Origin: OFTM10 sp964196195 | GTDB lineage: Bacteria > Actinomycetota > Acidimicrobiia > Acidimicrobiales > Aldehydirespiratoraceae | Direction of reading: 5' to 3' | Length of the DNA: 64,000 nucleotides | NCBI GenBank assembly: GCA_964196195.1 | Contig: CAXMSE010000041.1 | Span: 29,092-93,091 of the forward strand | Shown: positions 8,398 through 15,542 of the stretch, one piece after another | Layout of the letters: every line of letters starts with the position of its first letter | Numbering within the stretch: the first letter of the stretch is position 1 | The notes under the pieces: generated by a model | Told to the model about the DNA's origin: nothing | What the model saw: only the letters and a program-made list of their open reading frames with translations | Databases searched by the model: none | Made by a program: the position numbers and the translations under genes

Positions 8398-11300
8398 TCA
8401 GCGCCGCACGAGGTCGGCTTGGAGCGCCTCGCCACGCTCTGCCCATCCGACCATCTCGAGCTCCGCAGCGACCGGCAAGGTGGTTCGCATCAGCTCCTCA
8501 GCTTCGTTGAGATCCGTATCGAATCCTCTGTTCAACAAGAGCTCGCCAAGCTCGATCCGATAGATCACCGGAAAGATTCGTGCCCTGGACGCATCGACGA
8601 TCTCGAGTGCCAGGCGCAGATCCGCGATCGCTCCATCGATGTCGCCGACTGCTGCGCGGGCGTAAGCCAGTATGTGGCGCATCGGTCCGTTGATGCCGAT
8701 GCAGTAGTGGGCAAACTCGTCGGCATAGGGTTCGAACGTCTCGATCAGGCTTCGACCGATTGCCTCATCGTCGAGAAAGCGCGCGCATCTCGCCATGTTG
8801 TAGGCGGAAGTAAACCAGAATGCGTCCCTGGACGGCGACTCGAATTCATCGAGACTATAGAGTTCGATTAACTCGCGGCATTCGTCTGCCCGTTCCTCGG
8901 TCGCGAGGTAAGCCGCCTGAGTCGCGCGCCATGCGGGCGTCCCCGGATATCGGTCGGCCAGTTGGCCCGCCAGCTCCGAGTTGCCGAAGGTTGGGCTTCT
9001 GGACGCACCGATCAACGCCGATACGGCCGCCCACCAAGTATCGGCATCGACTGCGCCGATCTCAATTCCAAACTCGAACGCCGAATCGTTTTCTTCAGTC
9101 GCTCTTTGAAGGTCGCCATCGTAGATATGGAACTGAACCGTCTGTGAGCGTGCACTCCACTGGGCCATGGGGCCGGCCTCATCTGCCGCGATCGTCTGGA
9201 GTTCACGCGCCACCGAGCCAGCCCTTTCCAGGTCGCCGCGCGAGAGCAAGTTCCAATTCAGAGCTATCCGGTTGATAACGCGCAGGTTGGGATCTCCGCA
9301 ACGGTCCGCTGCCGCCACTGCGCGCTGGGCGCGCTCGAGGCCGCTGGTCCAGCGTTCCGGCACAAGATCGGTCATGCGGGTGGTTCCGAGCACCCATGCC
9401 TCGGTTAGGTCGTCGTCGATCTCTTCGAGAAGCCCGATGGCGTGGTCGACCAGATCGAGGCGCTCCTCTCGTCGGTCCGGGTCAAATGTCAGCTCGGCCG
9501 CGAGGAGCGCCTCGATTCGGGCGCGCTCGGCTACTGAACGCCCGTCAAGACGTGCAAGTGCAGCTTCGAGATGGGTGATCCGTTCGTTGTCGATCTGGCC
9601 GATGCTGCTGATGAAGCCGCGTGAGTTCGCAAGTGCCACCCGAATGACGAGTTCGTCATCATCGGCCGAGACCGCGTCAGCCCCAACGGTGAGCAGCACT
9701 TCACGAAACGTTGCGTCGCCCTGGTCACGCAGGACCTCACCGACCCCGCAACGCGCGAGAAGATATCTGTGATCGAGCGGCTCGGCGTCGTCCTCCTCGA
9801 GCAGCTCGATCGCCTTGTCATAGAGGCCCTGGGCTTCGCCGAGCGCTCGAGTTTCGAGCGCCTGGTCGGCTGCGGAGAGGACGTAGCTGATGGCGTCGCT
9901 CAGGTCGCCGCCTCGAGGCCCCGCCTCAACCGCGTGGTGAGCCAGCGCCGCAAAATCGTTGGGTGACGACTTCGCAAGGAGGTCGGTTACTCGCCGGTGC
10001 ACGCGCCGACGTCGACTCGCCGACAACTCATCGTAGAGAGACGTCCTGACCAGGGCGTGTGCGAACCTGAACCGGTAGGCGTCGACCTCCTCTACGAGAC
10101 GGGCACGAGTTGCCTCGTCGATCGCGTCGAGCAACGGATCCTCGTCCATGCCGGCGAGCTCGCCCAGCATCTCAAGGTCGAACTCGCGACCAAGAACCGA
10201 CGCAGCACGCAGGATGTCATTCGCGTCGTCAGACAGACGCGACAGGCGCTGGCCGACCACGTCACGCACGCCTTCTGGCACGTCGATCTTGTCGGGATCA
10301 GGCACGACCCATCGTCCGTTGAGGAAGCGCACTCCGCCACTTTCGATGAGGTGCCGCAGTACCTCGGCGACGAAGAACGGATTGCCCTCGGTCTCGGCGT
10401 GGGCGCGGATCGCGACCTGGGTCGCGGCATCGTCGAGTGGATGTCCTGCGGCTTGCTGAACCATCTCTATGACCTCATCGAGATCGAGTGGGTCAACCGG
10501 TATTCGACGCACCCCGTCGATCCGCCGAAGATCGCCGAGAACCGACGAGAGAGGATGGGAGCGATCGACGTCGGTGTCGCGGTAGGTAGCGATCACCAGT
10601 AGCCGAACACCCTCGAGGCCCGCAGCGTGGCGGACGACTTGCATCAACATGAGCAGCGTCGGCTTGGTCGCCCAATGGATGTCGTCGAGAACTATCACCA
10701 GCCCGGTTTCGCGAGCCGTCTCCACGATCCAAGACGAGACAGCTTCGAACAGCCTGTGCTCCTCAGTGCGCGGATCGGACGACACCGGGTTCGCCAGCTC
10801 GGCCTGTCGCGACGCCAGATCGGGAACCAAGCGCACAAGCTCACCGGGCAGGCGACCGAGAGGGAGATCGACGCTGTGCCTGGTCTGCCAGTCGAGGGCT
10901 TCTACAAAGGGCTGGTAGGGAACCTTCAGCTCATCATCGCAGCGACCGAACAGCACGATCGCGCCCGAGTCGGTTGCCTCCATTGCGATCTCGTAGGCGG
11001 TGCGCGTCTTGCCGATGCCAGGTTCACCTACGAGCAGTGCGGTCCGCGGGCCTTTCAACTTGGTCTCGTCCCACAGATCGCGCAGCGCGTCGCGAACGTC
11101 GCTGCGCCCGACGTAGGCCCCACCTGTGCCGGGCACGAGCGCCGGGGGGAATGGCACAAGAGCATCGGATGACGCGATCGACAGCGGGGCCCAAGTGACG
11201 CTGCAACTCTCGACCGGATCCGGCAGGCCCTTGAGGTCGAGAGCGCCGAACGATTCGAACTTGAAGCCCCCCCTGCCGCGAGCCAACGCCCGGACGAGGT

Positions 11301-11706
11301 CGGCCACGAGTATCTGTCGACCCTGGGCTGCTCCGCAGAGTCGTGCTGCCTCATTGACCGCAGTGCCAAAACAGTCGTCTCCCTCGAAGCTGACGTCGCC
11401 GACCGATGCCCCCACGCGGATCTCGATCGGCTCGGGGAGATTGGGCCCGAGCGCAGTGACACCCTGCTGGGACGCAATACCGGCAGCGACCGCGTCAGCG
11501 GCAGACTCGAAAACGGCCATGAGCCCATCGCCGAGCGACTTGACGACTCGCCCGTTGTTGACCTCGATGGCGTCTTGGACGACAGCGTCGTGCGTGCGAC
11601 GAAGTTCATCGGCGCGTTCCTCACCCAACCGAGTGCGCAGCTCAGTCGAACCGACCAGGTCTGTGAACAACACGGTGGCTGTGCTGGTCGCTTGTTCGGT
11701 CCCCAT
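8398..11706 (-). CDS. Class III adenylate/guanylate cyclase fused to AAA ATPase and TPR-like domain
   Basis: A 1102-residue signalling ATPase. Residues about 10-170 are a class III cyclase homology domain with metal aspartates in VLFTDLVGST (Asp16) and GDGLMAVF (Asp60), adenine-selecting Lys56, and the transition-state pair in AVNEAARL (Asn118, Arg122), so it looks catalytically competent. A STAND-type AAA_16 domain follows, with Walker A GEPGIGKT (227-234) and Walker B LVIVLDDIHWA. The C-terminal half (about 560-1100) is helical, TPR-like. There is no DNA-binding domain or membrane segment. These proteins are thought to couple ligand binding by the TPR part to cyclase activity. A GGGAGG lies 12 bases before the ATG. 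It sits between repeat copies A and B; its promoter must be in 11707-11830. Confidence 0.92.
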   Translation of the reverse strand: MGTEQATSTATVLFTDLVGSTELRTRLGEERADELRRTHDAVVQDAIEVNNGRVVKSLGDGLMAVFESAADAVAAGIASQQGVTALGPNLPEPIEIRVGASVGDVSFEGDDCFGTAVNEAARLCGAAQGRQILVADLVRALARGRGGFKFESFGALDLKGLPDPVESCSVTWAPLSIASSDALVPFPPALVPGTGGAYVGRSDVRDALRDLWDETKLKGPRTALLVGEPGIGKTRTAYEIAMEATDSGAIVLFGRCDDELKVPYQPFVEALDWQTRHSVDLPLGRLPGELVRLVPDLASRQAELANPVSSDPRTEEHRLFEAVSSWIVETARETGLVIVLDDIHWATKPTLLMLMQVVRHAAGLEGVRLLVIATYRDTDVDRSHPLSSVLGDLRRIDGVRRIPVDPLDLDEVIEMVQQAAGHPLDDAATQVAIRAHAETEGNPFFVAEVLRHLIESGGVRFLNGRWVVPDPDKIDVPEGVRDVVGQRLSRLSDDANDILRAASVLGREFDLEMLGELAGMDEDPLLDAIDEATRARLVEEVDAYRFRFAHALVRTSLYDELSASRRRRVHRRVTDLLAKSSPNDFAALAHHAVEAGPRGGDLSDAISYVLSAADQALETRALGEAQGLYDKAIELLEEDDAEPLDHRYLLARCGVGEVLRDQGDATFREVLLTVGADAVSADDDELVIRVALANSRGFISSIGQIDNERITHLEAALARLDGRSVAERARIEALLAAELTFDPDRREERLDLVDHAIGLLEEIDDDLTEAWVLGTTRMTDLVPERWTSGLERAQRAVAAADRCGDPNLRVINRIALNWNLLSRGDLERAGSVARELQTIAADEAGPMAQWSARSQTVQFHIYDGDLQRATEENDSAFEFGIEIGAVDADTWWAAVSALIGASRSPTFGNSELAGQLADRYPGTPAWRATQAAYLATEERADECRELIELYSLDEFESPSRDAFWFTSAYNMARCARFLDDEAIGRSLIETFEPYADEFAHYCIGINGPMRHILAYARAAVGDIDGAIADLRLALEIVDASRARIFPVIYRIELGELLLNRGFDTDLNEAEELMRTTLPVAAELEMVGWAERGEALQADLVRR

Positions 11707-11888
11707 GAGGAAACGCTACCTCCCGGTAACGATTCGACCGGCATCTCAGCGCCGAGCGAACCGGCAACTCGGGATGGATCTGCCATTGGTCGCCGTGGGT
11801 ATTGACAGCTGAGCGACCATCGGCGCGATGATCTGGGACAACTGGCGGTTCTTGCATTCAGCCTCGGGATCGCCGCCCGCTCAACGTC

Positions 11889-12260
11889 GTGGTCGTGCGG
11901 ATCCGAGACGACGCCGGCCGCATCGCCGCGACTGCCTCATTTGCGAAACCGGCCACGGGCATGGACACGATCTCGGCGCTTATATCGAGCACGGATCTCA
12001 GCCATCTGGACAGAACGCGTGTCGTGGAAAGGCCGCCTGCCGATGGTCTCGATCCGGCGCTCCGCGCTCGAGTGGAGGCAAAGCGCCGGCGCATTCTCAA
12101 GGACGAGGTCTGCTCGACGCCGAGCCGTCGTGACACAGCGGGGAGAGGTCAGCGTCGCGGAAGCGTTCTTCGACGAGCTCAACGCAATGACCCCAGATCA
12201 ACGCGCGCCAGCATTCGATGACGGAACCGTCCACGACCCGGCAAACTCCCTGAGGGGCTC
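11889..12260 (+). pseudogene. Unrecognised, possibly frameshifted hypothetical ORF
   Basis: The 647-base gap between the cyclase start (11706) and repeat B (12352) has no gene that I recognise. On the plus strand the frame from GTG 11889 (or ATG 11961) has coding-like composition up to about 12110, ending in a charged helix ARVEAKRRRILKDE. Just after this, the next frame becomes more protein-like (VVTQRGEVSVAEAFFDELNAMTPDQ...) to about 12255. One frameshift near 12110 would join them. Family unknown; it may equally be non-coding. Confidence 0.25.
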
Positions 12261-12351
12261 CGAAACCGGATCATGGAGACGGGCATGCCATGCCGAGGAT
12301 CATCGACCGACGTCCCCGCGGGGACGTCCCCGCAACTGGTCGAGAAGGGAG

Positions 12352-12556
12352 CTACTCGATTCGCAGGCCGGAAATGGCCCGGCTGATCACGAGCTGCTGG
12401 ATCTGTTCGGTGCCTTCGAAGATGTCGTGGGTCTGATTTGGAGTTGTCCACAGATGTCCGTTGGTGCCGTTTGTGTCTGCTGACCTGGGGAAATGCCGAC
12501 CGACGCCGTCCGCTGGTTACCTCTGGGTATCCCTACTCCGAAGCGAAAGTAGGGGT
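12352..12556 (-). repeat. Repeat copy B: hairpin, DnaA-box linker, acyl-CoA dehydrogenase tail
   Basis: On the minus strand it begins only 6 bases after the larC stop with a hairpin (AGTAGGG 12548-12554 / CCCTACT 12531-12537, extendable by two pairs). A roughly 75-base linker follows, with TTGTCCACA at 12444-12452 on the plus strand. The tail reads THDIFEGTEQIQQLVISR..ISGLRIE and TAG (12352-12354). The tail differs from copies C and D only at silent third positions. It marks the downstream edge of the larEBC operon. Confidence 0.85.
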
Positions 12557-12561
12557 GAAAG

Positions 12562-13749
12562 TCAGCGATGGCAACCGTCTGACTGCTCCTGCCATGCGAG
12601 CAGCGCCTCCGTTGCGAGCAACCGAAGGGATATCCCAGTCGAAGCGGCCAGCACAGCCAGATCGGCATGTTCGGGTTTGGCGCCGTGAGGTCCGACCTTG
12701 ACCGAAACTGTCGCCCCGCGAAGCTCGACCGTGGTGGTCGACCGTTGCAGCTCCTCCTTCTCGACGCGGCTCGTGCGTGAACCGAGTGAGCCAGTCTCGG
12801 TGGCCAGCACCGACCGTAGGGCAGGGACGAGGTCGGGCCGGCACAGCACTCGAACCTCGTGACCGGGGCGGCCCTTCTTCATCACAACTGGCACGACCCA
12901 TGCGTCATCCGCTCCCGCGCCGAGCAGGCGGCTGATCGTGTGCGCGAGCACCTCAGGGGTGATGTCGTCGACGTTGGTCTCGATGAGCGCCGCTTCGACG
13001 AGTGCGCTGTCCAGACCGCCGTCGATGAGCGCCACCGACACAACGTTCGGATGAGTCGACGGATCCCGTTGGCCGGCGCCGCGAGCGGAGGGACCCAGTC
13101 GGCCATCGGGGATCTGACCCCACTCGGTCGCCAGCGTCGTGAGCAGGGCGGCCCCCGTCGGCGTGCACGTTTCACCTTCGTGGTCGAGGCGTCGCACGGG
13201 GCAGCCGTCCAGCAGAGCGAACGTCGCCGGCGCAGGGAGCGGCAACGTGCCGTGGGCAGCTTCCACAGTTCCATAGCCAAGCCCTACCGGTGCCACAACA
13301 ACGCGCTCGATCGGACCCTTCACACGGACGACCGCGTCGAATAGAAGCCAAACACCGACGATGTCGATGATGGCGTCGATGGCGCCGACTTCGTGAAAGC
13401 GCACCTCGTCGATGTGGACCCCGTGCTGAGCCGCCTCGACCTCACCGAGGCGACGGAAACTGCGGCGGGCCCCAGCGGCGACCCGGTCGGGCAGTTCGGC
13501 CTCGACCAGGAGACCGTCGATCGCGCTCCAGGGGCGGCCGTGTTCACTGACGGGCGCGTCGACCTGCACTCGCGTCGCGGTGAGACCGTTGCGGATGGTG
13601 GTGCCGACCTTGACCGCGTACCCGTCGAGACCGAGCCCCTCGAGCGGAGCAAGCTCGCGCTCCGGGTCGTCGAGCAACCCGGCGAATGCGCCGAGCAGCA
13701 TGTCGCCCGAGGCGCCGAAGGTGGGGTCGATCCACAGATGGGTGCTCAC
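12562..13749 (-). CDS. larC: Nickel insertion protein for the nickel-pincer (NPN) cofactor
   Basis: LarC inserts nickel into the pyridinium bis-thiocarboxylic acid made by LarB and LarE, in a CTP-dependent cyclometallation. The 395-residue protein has the family signature WIDPTFGASGDMLLGAF near the start, HIDEVRFHEVGAIDAIIDI, ETNVDDITPEVLAHTISRLLGAGADDAWVVPVVMKKGRPGHEV, and KVGPHGAKPEHADL near the end. It is one continuous frame, unlike lactobacilli where LarC1/LarC2 need a frameshift. GTG start 13749 overlaps the larB stop by 4 bases (GTGA). Third gene of larE-larB-larC; repeat copy B starts 6 bases after its stop. Confidence 0.95.
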   Translation of the reverse strand: MSTHLWIDPTFGASGDMLLGAFAGLLDDPERELAPLEGLGLDGYAVKVGTTIRNGLTATRVQVDAPVSEHGRPWSAIDGLLVEAELPDRVAAGARRSFRRLGEVEAAQHGVHIDEVRFHEVGAIDAIIDIVGVWLLFDAVVRVKGPIERVVVAPVGLGYGTVEAAHGTLPLPAPATFALLDGCPVRRLDHEGETCTPTGAALLTTLATEWGQIPDGRLGPSARGAGQRDPSTHPNVVSVALIDGGLDSALVEAALIETNVDDITPEVLAHTISRLLGAGADDAWVVPVVMKKGRPGHEVRVLCRPDLVPALRSVLATETGSLGSRTSRVEKEELQRSTTTVELRGATVSVKVGPHGAKPEHADLAVLAASTGISLRLLATEALLAWQEQSDGCHR

Positions 13750-14411
13750 TGTCCACCCGCTGAGTGCAGTCGACTCATCCGATGCGCTGCACAGGCAGCG
13801 CCGTAACCGTTGTCGATGCCGACGACGGTTATGCCCGGAGCGCACGACGCAACCATCGACAGCAGGGCCGTCGCCCCCTCGAACGACGCGCCGTAACCCA
13901 CCGAGGTGGGCACAGCGATGATCGGCTGTGCCACCAGCCCAGCGAGCACGGTGGGCAGCGAGCCCTCCATGCCGGCAATCGCGACGATGGCGTTGGCGGG
14001 TTCGAGTGACGGCAGCGCATCGGTCAGGCGCTGGAGGCCGGCAACACCGACGTCGGCCGAGCTCACGGTGGCGTGGCCCAGTGCTTCGAGGGTCAGGAGA
14101 GCTTCGTGGGCGACAGGGAGATCCGACGTCCCTGCCGCGACCACCGCGACGGTGAACCCGCTGGAGGGCCGATGCCGCCACGTGAGCGTGGATCCGCGCA
14201 CTGCTGTCGGGCCAAACTCGCCAAGCACCTCGAGCTGTTCCAGCGTCGCACGAGTGGCGACGATTGCGTCACCGGTGGTCTCGTCGGTGAGAAGTTCCTC
14301 GATGATGGCCACACACTGGGCCGTCGTCTTGCCGTGGCAGTAGATCCCCTCGGGCATGCCGATGCGTCGGGTGCGATCGAGATCGAGCCGAATCTCCGGA
14401 TCTAACGTCAC
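13746..14411 (-). CDS. larB: Nicotinic acid adenine dinucleotide carboxylase/hydrolase of NPN cofactor synthesis
   Basis: LarB carboxylates the pyridinium ring of NaAD and releases AMP, the first step of the nickel-pincer cofactor. The 221-residue protein has an N-terminal family-specific part (LDPEIRLDLDRTRRIGMPEGIYCHGKT region). Its C-terminal half is PurE/AIR-carboxylase-like, with VAVVAAGTSDLPVAHEA, GVAGLQRL, IAGMEGSLPTVLAGL and VPTSVGYGASFEG. GTG 14411 overlaps the larE stop by GTGA, and its stop overlaps the larC start in the same way, so the operon is tightly coupled. Confidence 0.95.
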   Translation of the reverse strand: MTLDPEIRLDLDRTRRIGMPEGIYCHGKTTAQCVAIIEELLTDETTGDAIVATRATLEQLEVLGEFGPTAVRGSTLTWRHRPSSGFTVAVVAAGTSDLPVAHEALLTLEALGHATVSSADVGVAGLQRLTDALPSLEPANAIVAIAGMEGSLPTVLAGLVAQPIIAVPTSVGYGASFEGATALLSMVASCAPGITVVGIDNGYGAACAAHRMSRLHSAGGQ

Positions 14412-15205
14412 AGGAACAGTGCGTTGTTGAGGTTGCCGGAACGCAGGCCAGCGAGATCGAGGGTTACGTAGCTGTACCCGACGCCGCGCAGAGCGGCGTC
14501 GATCTCGGCGGCGGACTCGACGGCGCGTGTCAACTCGGTGGCCGGAACCTCGATGCGCGCTGTTTCGCCGTAGTGCCGGACCCGCACCTCGCCGAACCCC
14601 ATGGACCGAAGCGCGACCTCCGCGCGATCCACCTTGGTGAGAAGGGCGACAGAGATCTCCGTGCCATACGGAATCCGAGAGGACAGACACGGCATGGCTG
14701 GACGATCCCAGACCTCGAGCCCCCACGCTCTCGCTAGCGACCGCACGTCGGCCTTGGTAAAGCCGGCCTCGACCAGCGGGAACCGGGCGCCGCGTTCGCG
14801 AGCCGCTTCCTGACCGGGACGGTGATCTCCAAGGTCGTCCACGTTGACCCCAAGCACGATTGCTGCCGACCGGAGCGCGGCGACAGGTTCCAACTGATCC
14901 ATCAGTGCTGTCTTGCACCAGAAGCAGCGGTCCCCCTCATTGACCAAGTAACGTTCGTCGTGTAGCTCGTTGGTCGCCACGGCAACCCAGTCGAGGTCCC
15001 ATCCCTCGGCGAGTCGACGGCAATGGGCCAGCTCACCCTCCGCCAGCGAACTGGAGGCCGCGGTGGCGAGCAGCACGTCCGCCCGGGGCAGGGCCCGGTG
15101 GGCGGCAGCCGCGACGACCGCCGAGTCGACACCACCCGAGAACGCGACGACCATCGGGCCAATCGCCCGGACTGCTTCGATGAGGTCAGCCTCGATCTCC
15201 TCCAC
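14408..15205 (-). CDS. larE: ATP-dependent sulfur transferase of NPN cofactor synthesis
   Basis: LarE activates the carboxylates of the LarB product and adds sulfur. PP-loop ATP pyrophosphatase motif SGGVDS is at residues 24-29; the family motif PAMPCLSSRIPYG (Cys173) corresponds to the sulfur-donating cysteine. In addition Cys94 and Cys97 form CFWCK. Three cysteines in these positions are the pattern reported for [4Fe-4S]-dependent LarE proteins, rather than the single sacrificial cysteine of Lactobacillus; that reading is from knowledge of the family. ATG start, 265 residues, first gene of larE-larB-larC. No larA racemase is in the window, so the client enzyme must lie elsewhere. Confidence 0.94.
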   Translation of the reverse strand: MEEIEADLIEAVRAIGPMVVAFSGGVDSAVVAAAAHRALPRADVLLATAASSSLAEGELAHCRRLAEGWDLDWVAVATNELHDERYLVNEGDRCFWCKTALMDQLEPVAALRSAAIVLGVNVDDLGDHRPGQEAARERGARFPLVEAGFTKADVRSLARAWGLEVWDRPAMPCLSSRIPYGTEISVALLTKVDRAEVALRSMGFGEVRVRHYGETARIEVPATELTRAVESAAEIDAALRGVGYSYVTLDLAGLRSGNLNNALFL

Positions 15206-15271
15206 CCCGGCAGGCTAGTTGCATGTGTGCCATACGTCGTGTGCGCAGGTCGGGCGCGGCACGAGAATGGC

Positions 15272-15476
15272 CTATTCGATGCGCAGGCCCGAGATAGCCC
15301 GACTGATCACGAGCTGCTGGATCTGTTCGGTGCCTTCGAAGATGTCGTGGGTCTGATTCAGACTTGTCCACAGATGTCCGCTGGTGACGTTTCTGACCGG
15401 TGACCTGCGGAAATCTCGACTGTTGCTGCCCGCTGGCAACCGCTGGCCATCCCTACTCCAGAACGAAAGTAGGGAT
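15272..15476 (-). repeat. Repeat copy C: hairpin, DnaA-box linker, acyl-CoA dehydrogenase tail
   Basis: Minus strand order: hairpin with 9-base arms (ATCCCTACT 15449-15457 / AGTAGGGAT 15468-15476), linker with TTGTCCACA at 15364-15372 (plus strand), then the tail THDIFEGTEQIQQLVISR and on to RIE and TAG at 15272-15274. The tail frame is open upstream through linker and hairpin, from 15529, as an 85-codon ORF. It lies 66 bases after the second cyclase gene and 66 bases before larE, and accounts for the 337-base gap between them. Confidence 0.85.
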
Positions 15477-15542
15477 GAACTGCTGGATCGCCCCGGATGC
15501 GCTGCTTCCCCGGCGACCGGAAATCCCAACGAAGAGTGAAGC

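Noticed and set aside
8049..8435. 128-codon minus-strand ORF
   Set aside because: Overlaps the cyclase stop and the transposase remnant, and has no protein-like pattern.
7833..15476. Chromosomal or plasmid replication origin because of DnaA boxes
   Set aside because: Boxes are single and kilobases apart; no dnaA, dnaN, repA or AT-rich unwinding region is near.
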